Assembly: GCA_019054805.1 (NCBI GenBank)
Contig: JAHQIY010000003.1
Coordinates: 4,278,001-4,342,000, forward strand
Length of the DNA: 64,000 bases
DNA from: Brachionus manjavacas
Taxonomy: Eukaryota > Rotifera > Eurotatoria > Ploima > Brachionidae
Reading direction: 5' to 3'
Part shown: positions 33,843 through 45,068 of the stretch, one piece after another
Layout: each line of letters begins with the position of its first letter
Position numbering within the stretch: position 1 is the first letter of the stretch
Translations under genes and position numbers: made by a program
The notes under the pieces: generated by a model
What the model was told of the DNA's origin: nothing
What the model saw: the letters and a program-made list of their open reading frames with translations, nothing else
The model's database searches: none

Positions 33843-35520
33843 GGCGCATCGGTTGTGTCTGTGTGTGTCAGAGTTTTGTACAAAAATTGTTGTTTAGAAA
33901 TCAAATATCTAGAATATTATTATAAATATGGACAATTAGCTATGTATGCAAATATGTTGTTTATTTTCAAGTGAATTGTTATGAAGAAATGTAATCAATT
34001 AAAATACCTTTGAATTATTCTAATTGGAAAGGTGTTAACAAAAATGAGAATATGTGTGTGATGTTAAAGGAGAAAAGATAGAAAATTTCTCATAAATGAA
34101 CAAAAATTATCTTTTTCCACGAGAAAATATTCGAATTATGCAATTTGAATGTTAGATGAAAAAAATTTTTTTGTTGATGTTTAAAGTAATTTTAATTGAA
34201 CATTTTTGTTTATTTGGTCTCATTGTTGAACTAAATTGCAGAGCTTTTATGAGAAGTTGGTTGTTGTGCGATGCTTATCTAATATTTGATCTTAATGTGA
34301 TGAATAGAATTTATAACTGACGAGTTATTTATTTCATGTACGCATATTTCGGCTTGATTAAGAGAAGAAAATATCTGTTTGTTTAAGATCGATTTTCAGA
34401 CGTGTCATTAAGTATTTGTGTTATTTTCTAACTGAGAGGATTAAGTGGCATGAGCGATAATAATATTTGAATATTTTTGTTCACTTTTATTTGTTTATTG
34501 TATAATTTAACTTTTTTTTTCTAAAAATAATGAAGCATTTTTGTTGTCTCTTAATAAAACTTTTTAATACAAATGTGAAAAAAAATTATTTGACTTAAAA
34601 ATTAATATTTAATTTAATCAAAAAATTTAATTTGTTATTTATTTTTAAAATTTATATAATTTTTTATTAACAAATGACTTTTTTTTTTTTTTAATAGTTA
34701 TTTTTATTTAAAAATTAATTTAAAAAGGCTTCGAGCTAACATTCGAAAAGAGCGCAAACTGCACATTCGAAGTGAAGCTCCTTCTGCCCAGTAAAAAAAT
34801 AAAACAATAATAAAAACAAACAAACATATTTTAAATTACATCATTAAAAATAAATTTTTTCTTTATTTAAAAAAGAAAAAAGAAAGACAGAAGAAAAGAA
34901 AGAAGACAAAAAATTGATAGATTCTAAATAACTATTTAAGAGAATCCTGTTCTCATATCAGATCTTAAAAAATCTAAGAAACAAATATAAACTAATTAGG
35001 ACAGTACACGCATACTCAATTCGAATTATAGAGAAAAAGGCTCCTACCGGAGTAGAGGTAACCGATACTTTAGCTGTGTGTTCAGACCACTATATTGAAA
35101 AGTCTTTAAAAATCACTTTTTTTCAGATTTTTTTTGCACAAGTCCGATTTTTAAAAAAAGTAATTCCTGATATTTAGTGATATTTAAATTTCATTCCCAG
35201 ACATAAACTTTTCTAGAATAAAATCAAATAGACATCATAGATGATAATGATCACGCATATGAGGTAAAAGGTTTTGTATGAGATGACGATATTAATTAAG
35301 TTGATTCTTCGGACTCAGAAAGTGATTCTGAAATAAATGAATAATATTGTTTTTTCTGTGTTGTATATTTTGTCGTTTAGTATTTTCATTCAAGGTCAAT
35401 TTACTCGAAACTGTCCATCAAGATAAAACTACTTTTCGAACAGAATTTGGAACTCGGTCTCAATTTACGTGATAGAAGCCAAAACAGTAAACGAATTTAA
35501 AGAAAAAAAGTGAACGTTGA
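33843..35520. other. Upstream region of the orphan gene and AT-rich spacer
   Basis: The first 600 bp are less AT-rich than average and should hold the promoter and 5' UTR of the minus-strand gene; no defined element seen. Near 34735-34800 lies an inverted CTTCGAGCT / AGCTCC pair ending in CTGCCCAGTAAAAAAATAA, possibly an old LINE 3' end. A frame at 35305-35343 reads SSDSESDSEINE then stop, an acidic tail of an unknown relic. Confidence 0.35.
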
Positions 35521-35529
35521 AACTTAATC

Positions 35530-35915
35530 GAAACCTTCAAGATAATGAACGGTCAAAGTAAAGTTCAGCTACAGAATTTACACATTAAAAGTCATGCTCT
35601 CTCATCTGGAGAAATCCGAGGACATCCAAGAAATTGACCAAACAATTGACAAAAATCAGGGATGATTTCTTGAATAATCGATTGGTAAACGAGTGGAACA
35701 AATTATCAGTTGAAGTTGCTAATGCAAAATCCAAAAATGAATTTAAAAACAAACTTGATAAATATTTGAAACTAAAATATTTAATTTTTTTCTATTAACA
35801 TAATTTCATCGTTATAAGGATTTATGTTAAAACCAGACAGCTATCATAGCGAGGCTACTTGTTGCCTTGCTCCACAGTTAGTCCCCTGTAGTTTATTATT
35901 ACTATTATTAAAAAT
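35530..35915 (+). pseudogene. LINE-C 3' relic (plus strand)
   Basis: Reads ETFKIMNGQSKVQLQNLHIK, GEIRGHPRN, then after a frameshift KLTKQLTKIRDDFLNNRLVN and EWNKLSVEVANAKSKNEFKN with KLDKYLK. This is the standard CR1/L2 ORF2 end (R-G-H, F-x-N-R-x-x-x-x-W-N-x-L, F-K-x-x-L-D). The 3' UTR ends in a TTATTATTACTATTATTAAA tail. Confidence 0.75.
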
Positions 35916-36309
35916 TTGACAAACTCAAATCAAACAAAAAAATTCAACAGCGAATATTTAGAGAATAACACTTAATAACAAAATACCAGCAAAAACACAC
36001 AATTTTCATCTCTGTCATAGCGTTTCATCTACGAATGTCACGCTCCGAGGGCGACAATATGTATCCTTCTTTAGTTAAAAATTTTATTATTTATTATTTT
36101 TATTATGATGATTTAAAAATAAGTTTTAAGGTTAATCAACAGAGTAGTGTTTATTCCTCAGAGAGACCGATTAACACTTTATTTATTTAAATTCAGTTTA
36201 AAATAATTATCAGTTTAAAATATCGTAATTACGCGTTGTAAGCTCTAAAAAAATATTCGTTTTTTAACAAAAAAAATTTTTAAAATTAAAATTTGAATTT
36301 TTTCTAGAA

Positions 36310-36520
36310 TAATAGACATTTTTCATAAACTTTTTGAATTCAAAACATAACCAAAAAATGTTTAATGAACATAGCAATTTTCCTGCACAACCATTGTTTC
36401 ATGTAGACTATCAACGGCCTTTTTTTAAAATTTATAAATTTAAATAAAGATTTAAAAGTGGTCTCTATTTTAACCCAACAGCACCAAAAAAGAAGGTTGC
36501 TCGTAAGATAAAAAAATTGG
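36310..36520 (+). pseudogene. Broken copy of exon 1 of the 28.9-kb membrane-protein gene
   Basis: Matches 28840-29050, including part of the upstream UTR (GACATTTTTCAT, TTTGAATTCAAAACA) and the ATG. It reads MFNEHSNFPAQPLFHVDYQR, then an extra T shifts the frame. About 35 bp around ACGACAGAAAAAAAC are lost. The segment ends just after the exon 1 splice donor (GCTCGTAAGATAAAAA). Because intron bases are included it is a DNA-level duplication, not a retrocopy. Confidence 0.8.
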
Positions 36521-37078
36521 CTCAATGATCAATTAATTATAACAAATAAATAAGCATTAGATTTCAGAAAGCCAAATGAGCTATCAACGATTTAAAAATA
36601 GGATGGACATGAACATTTCTTGGATCCAAAAAAAATGATCAAAAATTTATTAAATTCTTTAAAAAAATAATGGTAATTTTTAAAATTAAAAAATTTTAGG
36701 TTTTCATTTCTTTTTTCCGATGATTATTAAAAAAAACCTCTAATAATTAATGCATGGTTACATGGTTTAAAAAACTTAAAGATCTCTGAGAATTACAAAA
36801 ATCTTCTATTTTTGTTGAAATTTTCCATTAAGCACAATTAACATTTATATAATTAAAATTAAAAATTAGTAAATTTTTAACTTAATTTAATATAAGACAA
36901 ATTAGAAAAAATGAAGAATCTTTCATTAGCTCGTGCAAAGTACTACTAAAGTTAATTTAAATTTGGCAATTTTAACAATTTCAGTTTTTTTTTAGCAAAG
37001 AATAGCAAAAAAATTTCATTATTTTTTGAATTAAAAAAATTGTGTTTAAGAATATATTTACTTATTTTCATTATTAGA

Positions 37079-38060
37079 ATGTCTGAAACTCAGCCAGCAA
37101 AAGAAAACAATAAAACAGGCCAGACAAAAGCACCCAGAAAGCCTGCTGACCAGTTTGGTTACATGTACATTGGTCATTTACCACACGGATTTTACGAAGA
37201 AGAGATAAAATCCTACTTTTCTCAATTCGGAAGAGTCTGCCGGGTTCGTTTAGCTCGTTCTAAACATACTGGTAATTACAAGGGATATGGCTTTGTTCAA
37301 TTCGACAATAAACAGGTCGCCGATATAGCTGCCGAAACTATGAACAATTATCTCATGTTTAACAAGCTTTTAAAATGTCACTCGATACCACACGAAAAGC
37401 TTCATCCGGAAACATTTAAAGACGCCAAAAAGAAATTTTTCAAACCTGTAAAATCAATGTTTAGAAAAAAGTTTAATCAAAAAAAATCAGCTGATAAATT
37501 AATTGTAATTATTTAATTAAAATTTAATTAAAAAAAATTACTTTTTCAATAGAAAATCAGTCTTAGGCGATCAATAAAAATGAAGAAACGACAAGAGAAA
37601 TTAAAGGCCTGGGGAATTAATTTAGATCTAAACCAAGTAGTAAGTAATTTATTTAATACCGAACTAAATTTTTTTTTAATTTTTTTTTTTAATTTTTTTT
37701 TTAATTTTTTTTTTAATTTTTTTTTTAATTTTTTTTTTAATTTTTTTTTAATTTTTTTTTTAATTTTTTTTTAATTTTTTTTAACTTTTTTTCTAGTTAA
37801 ATCCAAAAGCGGAAGAAAAAAAAAACAAAAAAGATAGTGCTAAAAAAGATGAGAAAAAGGAAGCTCCCAAAAAAGAAAAATCAGCTCCTCAAGAGAAAAA
37901 AAAAACTTTGAAAAAAGAAACAAACAAGGACGAACATACCAAATCTGAGCCAATTAAACGAAAAAAAGATTTCAAGGAGCAGGAAAAATCGTTGCCAAAG
38001 CCAAAAAAGCAAATTCCAACTAAGGAAAAGCAAACTCTTAAAAAAAAGAATAAAAAATAA
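37079..38060 (+). CDS. nifk: NIFK-like nucleolar RNA-binding protein
   Basis: Three exons (37079-37504, 37553-37639, 37797-38060), all phase 0, give 258 residues. An RRM occupies about residues 27-105: YMYIGHLPHGFYEEEIKSYF, GRVCRVRLARSKHTGNYKGY, GFVQFDNKQVADIAAETMNN. The strand RNP motifs YIGHLP and GYGFVQF are characteristic of NIFK/MKI67IP and its yeast relative Nop15. These RRM proteins act in 27S pre-rRNA processing and, in vertebrates, bind the Ki-67 FHA domain. Exon 2 carries MKKRQEKLKAWGINLDL, matching the conserved K-x-G-I-D/N-Y/L-D helix after the RRM. Exon 3 is a Lys/Glu-rich tail. I chose the Met at 37079 over an upstream in-frame Met because the upstream residues are UTR-like. Ends only 54 bp from the stop of the convergent CNG gene. 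Confidence 0.9.
37665..37790 (+). repeat. T-run/AA minisatellite inside NIFK intron 2
   Basis: About ten units of 9-12 nt, each a run of T followed by AA, fill most of this 157-nt intron and serve as an extreme polypyrimidine tract before the TTTTTCTAG acceptor. Other introns in the window are about 50 nt, so expansion of this array explains the extra length. Confidence 0.85.
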
Positions 38061-38114
38061 AAATTTATTTTTATTTAAAAATTTATTAAAATAAAATTTG
38101 AGAAAAAAATTCAA

Positions 38115-40094
38115 TTATTTGTTGTCAAAATGATTTTCAATATTGAACAAATTGGCTTTGCATTCTCTCAAAAATTCATTATAACTATTAAAAAACATGT
38201 CCAATTTTTTGCTCAATTGTTGAACTTTTTCCTTTTGAAATAATTCTATTTGTTCGTCAAGAGGCTTTTGTCTTCTTTCGATTTTTTCCGCAAGGTCCTC
38301 GTCCAACAATTTGTCCTTTCTTAGCAAAGCTTTGCCCTTTTCGATTAGATTCTTTTTAGCCACTGGATATTCACTCAAAGCCTCCCAGAGATCTTTTTTG
38401 CTCAACTGAAATACATCCGAAAACCCCACTGACCTTATGTTGGCCGTTCTTTTATTTCCATTCTTATTGCCCGGAATGTCCAGTATGCTTATTTCTCCGA
38501 ACGCAGCGCCTGACCCTAGCGTTGCATAAACTTGACTTCCGTCCGGACTCACCACTTGCAGAGCTCCCGTCTTTATAAAATACATTTCATGACCCACATC
38601 CCCTTTTCTGCACACATAATCTCCTGGCGAATATATTTGTAGCTTCAGCTTTGTCACCAACTCTTCAAGCAGACCTGGTTCACAGTCCTGGAATACATGC
38701 ACCCTCTTCAAAGTGTCCATGTGTACATTCATGGCGATTTCTTTGCGCAAGTTATTTGGCAAAACATTCAAAACTTCATCCAAATCAACATTCTTTGCTA
38801 TCCACAAATAATCGAGATAATTTTTAATTCTGGCTTCGAGTTCTCCATATATTTTGTGCTGTTTTAAAAACAACTTGGCAAAGTCGCATTTTTGCTGAAG
38901 GTCCAAACTTTGTCTATTGGCATTCTCGACCATATCGGCCGCGCTGCCAATTGTTATGGCCAAAATAACAACACCTATCATCAATAGGATGGACATGAAA
39001 ATTTCTTGGTAAGAGTTAGTGGGCTCAGGGACCTCAGCTATGGTGGTCAGTGTTTGCACCGACCACCAAAAACAGTAAATATACTGAGAGTCCAATTCGT
39101 CAGTGAATAGAATGTTGTTATTTTGTACTTGGGTCTGGTTATGTTCCAAGTCTTCAAGGGTCAGACTTGGATAGACCCATGAGTCAGTTCCAAAGCCTTT
39201 GACGCTGCTTATTATGAAATAAATGCAAGCGTTCCAATGCATTGTGATTAATATATTGAGTATTAGGTTGCTCAGGCGAAACGCTGTTGGATATTTGGTT
39301 TCGGTCTCGGTCAAATTTAAAAATTCCAAGTAACGGGAAAATTTAAAAAGGCGATTTAGCCTCAGAGCCGCTAGGATTCTTTTAATGCGGTATTCTGGCC
39401 TAATGAGTAGATAAATTAAATCTGTAGGTACTAGGCTTAATAAGTCAATTTTGAAAGCAATTGTTTGTACATAGCGTTTTGCTATTTTGCGTTTGTTTGG
39501 ACACGGAAGACCATCTTCGAGATAGCCTGTAAGAAATTTTAAGACAATGTCAATCAAATAAACCAAGTCGACAATAAAGTAATCCACTATTTGCCAAACA
39601 AAGCCGTACTCGCGCTCTTCCAACAGCCAAAAGGCCGACCGGGCTATCAAAAATATTAAGTTGTACAGATAACAAAAGGCAAATAGACTTAGCCAGGTGT
39701 AGTAAAATTTATTTAAAGGATTGATGTAAAACTTCTCAAATTTTAATCTCATCCGAGATGGTAGACTTAAATTTACAGGAAGTTCATTGATTGAAGCAAT
39801 GGGTGTTGGCCATTGATCTTGGTCGTTTTTTTGTTCTTGAGCTTGTTTTGATTGATCTTCGACAAGTTCCTCGGACTCTTCTTGTTCTGATCGATTGCTG
39901 TGTTTTCTTTGATTTCGGATCCATCTGCTTGATAGCCTTTTTTGAAAGACAATACTCTAAATTTTTTAGTTAAAAAAATAGAATTTAATTCAAACTTAAA
40001 AGTTATAATTAAGTACTTCGATTCTGAGACAGGGTGATTCAGAACTGGAACCATAAGGGACAGAAATTGAAGCTTTTCGATCAATGCATGACAT
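38115..40094 (-). CDS. Cyclic-nucleotide-gated cation channel subunit
   Basis: Exons 40094-40017 and 39956-38115 join in phase 0 to about 639 residues. Six membrane segments start at FYYTWLSLFAFCYLYNLIFL. S4 is basic (YRIKRILAALRLNRLFKFSR). The pore loop is WWSVQTLTTIAEVPEPT. S6 is IFMSILLMIGVVILAITIGS. A C-linker follows, then a cyclic-nucleotide-binding domain with GDYVCRKGDVGHEMYFIKTG and the phosphate-binding cassette FGEISILDIPGNKNGNKRTA. A C-terminal helix (QKPLDEQIELFQKEKVQQL) resembles the CLZ trimerisation coil. Length and order match CNGA subunits, which carry Na+/Ca2+ current on cGMP or cAMP binding. The filter reads TIAEVP rather than the usual TIGETP. The start is the first in-frame Met of exon 1; an ATG at about 40243 opens only a 14-codon frame. 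Confidence 0.92.
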
Positions 40095-40099
40095 AGCTT

Positions 40100-41010
40100 G
40101 ACTAAAAGATTTATTCTGAAAAATCAATATTTATATTTGTTCTTTAAAAAAAATAAAAGATAAAAAAATAAATTATTATACTTTTGTCGCCTAGGTACCT
40201 TATTTCCTTTGTGTTTCAGTTGGAGATAATCTTTCAAAATCCATAATTATTTTTTCTGCTAATTTTTTAGCAAAACCAAACCAAAGATAATTTTAATTTA
40301 TAGCTTGTTTAATACAGGTAAAATTAGAGGTCTAAAATAATAATATAATTCTATTAGATCTTGTAGAGAGCTTTTGATTTTAGCCACCAACAATGTGTTG
40401 GTATATCTTAGTTATTTAATAGTTTTGCCATTTTAATGAAATTTAAGTCAATTCTTTTTTGAGTAATAACACTAAATTTCTAAAATTACACCTCGTTGAC
40501 ATCTTCAGGATAAAAATCAATTATTACTGAGAAAAATTGGAAGGATTTTTGGTCAAACACAAATAATGTGTTATATTAATAAATAGAAGTGATTTTTCAA
40601 GAGGATTTTTAAAGTTTACTTTTGAAAAATCATGAAAATTTTCTAAAAGTTACGTAATTATCGTAAAATATCGAAATTTTACGTTAAAATTCCATAAAAA
40701 ATACCGATTGACCATTTTGAGAAAATTTTGATTGAAAAATTGGCTTCTGAATTAGAGTGAAAACAGTTCAACAGTTTATTGAATTTTTTGTCAAATAAAC
40801 TATAAAAAATTACAATTTATTTATTTATTTATTAAAAATTAAAGTCTCATGGACAAGTAAAAAAAGAAAAAAAAGTAGAATATAAAAAGTTATTTTAAAA
40901 AATTATTTTTAAAAAATTAAATTAAATTTTAATTACAAGATAAAAAAAAAATCCTTTTCAAGCCGTATTAAACTAAACTTCTGATATGCGCACTTTTGGT
41001 GACAAATTAT
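40100..41010. other. CNG gene upstream region
   Basis: Contains an upstream ATG with a 14-codon frame followed by GGTACC (about 40195-40243), which may be a 5' UTR exon. LINE-B-type TTTATTTATTTATTAAAAAT tail text is at about 40812. Nothing else recognised. Confidence 0.4.
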
Positions 41011-41011
41011 T

Positions 41012-42235
41012 TATTTATTTATTTGAATGAATTAAGCATCATAGACACAAAAAAAGAGATTAGAGAAATTTAATTAAGTTGTAAGATATGTACAAAACAT
41101 AAGTAAAATTAAGTGAAAAAATCTACTTTTAGAAAGTCGTTTAGAATATTAAACAAGTAAAAAAAATTCAAATTCTGTGACATTTCAATCTTAAGTTGTT
41201 GAACAACAAATTTAATTGAGTCCACCAAACCTCGGTTTGCACAAAGGAAGACATGGTCAATAATAGAGAGTGACGTTTTTGTATTATAATCAAATGTATC
41301 GATATTAATTTTCTTTTCTAAATTGTTTATGTGTCTACAATACGAAGAGTTTTTTTGGTCAAAATGTTCATAGTTTCCTTTTAAAAAAACTAATAGGCTA
41401 TTACACAAAACACTTTGACGAGGTTGTTCTAGAAAGAAGATCTTATGTTTGCAGTAAATTTTCTCAATCGTTTCTACTTTTATGGCCTCTAACATTGATC
41501 TAAATCTTGCAAATTTTTGGATACCGAGTGCTCTTTTTAGGAGCAAATTCTGTCTTGTTTAAAGTTCACTGAGTTTATCACCACCAATCCAAACTGTATC
41601 AAGATGATACCTAAATACTGATTGACAAAATTGTTTGTACAAGAAGCCCACTAAATCAGGACTTGTCATTTTTGGCTTGCAACCCAGTCCATAAAGTGAG
41701 TAGAAGCTCTTCTCCACCTTTTTCCATTTTTCTTCTACAAAATCATTAACAAATTTTCCATCACCAATTGGAAGCCCCAAATATTCAATGCTCTCAGATT
41801 GAGAAATAGACAAATCATTTAATTTTAGGTCAGGCTTATCCTTTATTTTCCCTATTTGAAAAGTAATCGCTGCAGACTTACTTGGATTAAAGCCGATTTT
41901 CCACATAGTATAGAAGTTTGAACACACATCAAGAAGAGCTTGACAATGCCCGAGCGATGGCGCCATAATAACAATATCGTCACAATAGGATATAATTGAT
42001 AGGTTAATACCATTTACGGCTGCACCAATTTTCAATTCAGAACATTCGTTTAATAGATCGTTTATGAAAAAATTAAACAAAAAAGGAGATAAAATACCAC
42101 CTTGTTTAACACCCTCTGTCGTTTCTATCATACCACTCGTTACACCTTCATGCTTAATTAAAATCTTGGAGATGCTGTAATACTTGTACAATATTCGCCA
42201 AACCGTGTTCGGAATATTATTAATTAGTTTGTAAA
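41012..42235 (-). pseudogene. LINE-B reverse transcriptase, 5'-truncated, one stop
   Basis: The minus strand reads from about 42232: NNIPNTVWRILYKYYS, TTEGVKQGGILSPFLFNFFI, ISYCDDIVIMAP, WKIGFNPSKSAAITF and EYLGLPIG, up to KLSEL. After a single in-frame stop it continues RQNLLLKRALGIQKF to the end at 41109. These are RT boxes B to E and the thumb of an RTE/Rex-like LINE; the catalytic pair is in YCDD. The 3' end is TTCATTCAAATAAATAAATAA at about 41012-41030. With one stop over 361 codons this is the best-preserved ORF2 in the window, but the N-terminal endonuclease is missing. Confidence 0.85.
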
Positions 42236-42237
42236 AA

Positions 42238-43200
42238 AGGCCCCTCTATTCATTCTGGAGTGGGTGGTTAACTTTTTAAAAAATCGAAGTTTTTTTGTGA
42301 AAGTAAATAACTTTGTCTCGGATTCAGGTTCCATAGATACTGGAGTTCCCCAGGGTGCAGTCATTAGTCCTTTACTCTTTACTATTTTTATTAATGATAT
42401 CCCCAAGCAGGACCAAAAAAACCACTCATATTCCTTGTTATTGCCGATGACCTGGTGACCTTTTTTATTTTTAAAAAGTATGGGAACATTACTAACATTA
42501 ATAACTATCTTAAAAAATTGCAGCTGTGGCTACAAAAATGGAGGCTAAAGATGTCCCCAGAAAATTGTAGCTACATTTTTTAGTCTGGTAATCCGTCAAA
42601 AAACATTAAGCTTAGTCTAAAACTATTTGGAAAACAAATACCCTACACTGACTCCCCAGTCTTCCTTGGAATAAAATTTGACCAAAGTCTTTGTTTCAAC
42701 TCCCAGGTTGAACTCATTCGTTCTAGATGTCATGATCGCGTAAATTTAATTAAAATTTTGTCACACAGATCGTGGAAGTTAAATAAAAAACCTTATTTGG
42801 AGTCTATAATGCACTTATAGGTTCCATTATAGACTATTGTTTTTTCATCTTATCCCGTGTCTCCCAGACAAACATTCAAAAACTGCAAGTAATTCAAAAT
42901 ACATGTTTTAAATCAATCTATCACTTACCTTATGACACACCTTCTATCCAACTTTCTGGCCTTCTCAAGGACCAAAAGGTTGATAGAATTGAGTCTAGAC
43001 TCAGAATTCTGCTCGAAAAATACATAAAAAAAAGTTTAATATGTTAAAACACACTCATTACTTCACTCATACAGGATTATATTGATGTTTTTGTTGAAAG
43101 CTCAAGAAGTTCTGAACTTAAAACCCTTCTTTGTAAAGTCTCAAATGAACTATTTCAATGGACAACTGTTTTTCTGTAACATTTCCGTTTTCTTTTTCAA
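42238..43200 (+). pseudogene. LINE-A reverse transcriptase relic, abutting the LINE-B copy
   Basis: The plus strand reads NFLKNRSFFVKVNNFV, TGVPQGAVISPLLFTIFIND, then with shifts ADDLVTFFIFKKYGN, LWLQKWRLKMSPENC, FLGIKFDQSLCFN, LQVIQN, YHLPYDTPSIQLSGLL and SRLRILLEKYI. It covers the RT palm from box B through the thumb and connection region. At least five frameshifts or stops. It begins within a few bases of the 5' end of the opposite-strand LINE-B and lacks the LINE-A 3' tail. Confidence 0.8.
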
Positions 43201-43268
43201 CTTCTAATGTCATTTTATTAATTTAATTAATTCAACACAACTTTTTATATGGACACTTTTTTAAAATT

Positions 43269-43515
43269 TTAAATACCAAAGGCGAAAGGAGTTCCATTAC
43301 TCAAAGCCTTTATTTCTTTTGAAATATTAAATAAACTATTAACAACAAAAAGACTATCTCTTAAAAGCTTGTCAAATGCTTTACTTGCGTCAAGGAAAAT
43401 TACATGCAATTTTGAACCATTTTGTCTATAGTAATTGATAGTTTCATTTACACAAAAGTAAGCATGTTTACACGAAAGTTTGTTCTTATAAAAAATTACA
43501 ATATTCAAATAGGTT
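43269..43515 (-). pseudogene. LINE-B fragment (minus)
   Basis: A short open frame reads KLSCKHAYFCVNETINYY and HVIFLDASKAFDKLLRDSLF, the RT palm box with the first catalytic Asp (DASKAFD). It is not joined to the neighbouring plus-strand LINE-B, which has its own version of this region (SLDAVKASNKVWRNGLF). Confidence 0.7.
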
Positions 43516-43755
43516 TATACCAGAGGAGAATACTTCTGGATTTGACTTGGAGATGTTAGAAAAGGTAATAAATGAGAATAAGAATTCTCTTGTAAAGGGG
43601 TATGATCTAATATCATACTCCCTTATAAAAAAATTCTACATCTTTAGAATTTAAAACGGTGATCTTAGAATTTTACTATCAAATTTTGCGATTACATTCA
43701 ATTCCTGATAATTTAAATATCTCTAAAGCTACTCCAATCCAGAATAGTGACCCTA

Positions 43756-43972
43756 ACACTCAAAGGACCGGCTATTTTTGACCAAAACTTTGATTAAATG
43801 TTGCATTCGTTCCATTAAAGTCTGTAATATGAAAAGCAGAATATATAAAAGACAGTTACCTAAGCTTTAAAAATAAATATTAAAACATGTAAATATGATT
43901 GATCGTTATCTAAAAAGTTAAATTCGAATTTTTTAAAAAGTTTCAAATTGACACCGCCGGTCCTTTGAGTGT
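43756..43972. mobile_element. MITE with 17-bp perfect terminal inverted repeats
   Basis: The element begins ACACTCAAAGGACCGGC and ends GCCGGTCCTTTGAGTGT, exact inverted copies, with weaker inverted similarity continuing through an AAACTTT block. It is 217 bp, non-coding and AT-rich inside. It splits the LINE-B codons for SDPN and VYNIRPIS, so the host frame shows that it is an insertion. Target-site duplication is unclear: flanks are CCTA and TTAT. Superfamily not assigned. Confidence 0.85.
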
Positions 43973-44858
43973 TTATAACATTAGGCCAATCTCGGTATCT
44001 AACTGTTTAGCTCAAATGTTTGAAAAATTAACACTTTATTCATGTCCAGATCTGCTAAAAACAAGAAGTAATCAATTTGGAAAAGAAAAACTTCTTGCAA
44101 TCATGCAATCTTTTTTCTTAAAGAAGCTACTCTCAAATATAAAAAAATAATTCTGGGTGTAAAGTAGCATCCCTAGACGCTGTAAAGGCATCTAATAAAG
44201 TCTGGAGAAATGGACTCTTCTTTAAACTTATGTGAAGGATGGACATTAACTTTTGGATAATATTAAAAAAATACAATGATAAATCTATGGGAGTTGTCTA
44301 TATTAGTGACTTAAAAAAAGTCTGATTTATTTAAAATTAACTGTGGTGTTAAACAAGGTGGATTAATACCTATGTTTATTTAATGTCTTCATTGATGAAT
44401 TAATACTAGAATGTATGTCTAAAAATACAGGTGGTCTATTTAATAATGTAATTACGAGTATAATTGTCTATGCAGATGATATACTATTAATAAGTCCAGT
44501 AGATTCTCATCTACAAGAACTTTTTGATTTTTGCTCTAAATATGGAAATAAGTGGAAAATAAAATTCAATCCCAAGAAATCTTCAATAGTTGAATTTAGT
44601 TCAGAAATTTTTGCGAAAACTTTTTATCTGGTAAACAATACCTTGGACAAAGTTAATAGAATTAAATATTTAGGAGTTGAAATCCTAAATGACTTTGACA
44701 TACACAATGTTGCAGTTTGTAAATTTATAAAAGTACAACAAGCTTTGTTTTCTCTTTCATTCTTAGGTTTAAAAAAAGGGCAAACATCTCCTGCAAGCTT
44801 TTATCTACAAAACCTACTGTCTGTCTCAATTCACATATGGTCTTGAGACTCAAACTTT

Positions 44859-44895
44859 AAATAAAATGACGAGAAAGTTTCTCGTCATTTTATTT
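44859..44895. repeat. 18-bp perfect palindrome at a LINE insertion point
   Basis: AAATAAAATGACGAGAAA, one G, then its exact reverse complement. The left arm is LINE-B coding sequence (L-N-K-M-T-R-K); the right arm is the first part of the foreign segment that interrupts the LINE. Confidence 0.9.
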
Positions 44896-44964
44896 TAATT
44901 TTTTTTAACTTTAATTTTTATAAACTGTTTAATAAATAAACTAATTGTATCATTTTTCTAATTA

Positions 44965-45068
44965 ACTGATTTTTAACTGATAACTGATACCCATTAACTG
45001 AGACTGATACTGAACTGATGCTCGAAAAACTGATACTGACTGAAAACTGATTTTTTTATAACTGATCC
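44965..45068. repeat. ACTGAT degenerate tandem repeat
   Basis: About ten ACTGAT or ACTGATACTG units within 100 bp, inside the segment that interrupts the LINE-B copy. Confidence 0.8.

Noticed and set aside
40195-40245. First coding exon of the CNG gene (ATG at about 40243)
   Set aside because: The frame stops after 14 codons before the donor; more likely an upstream ORF in the 5' UTR.
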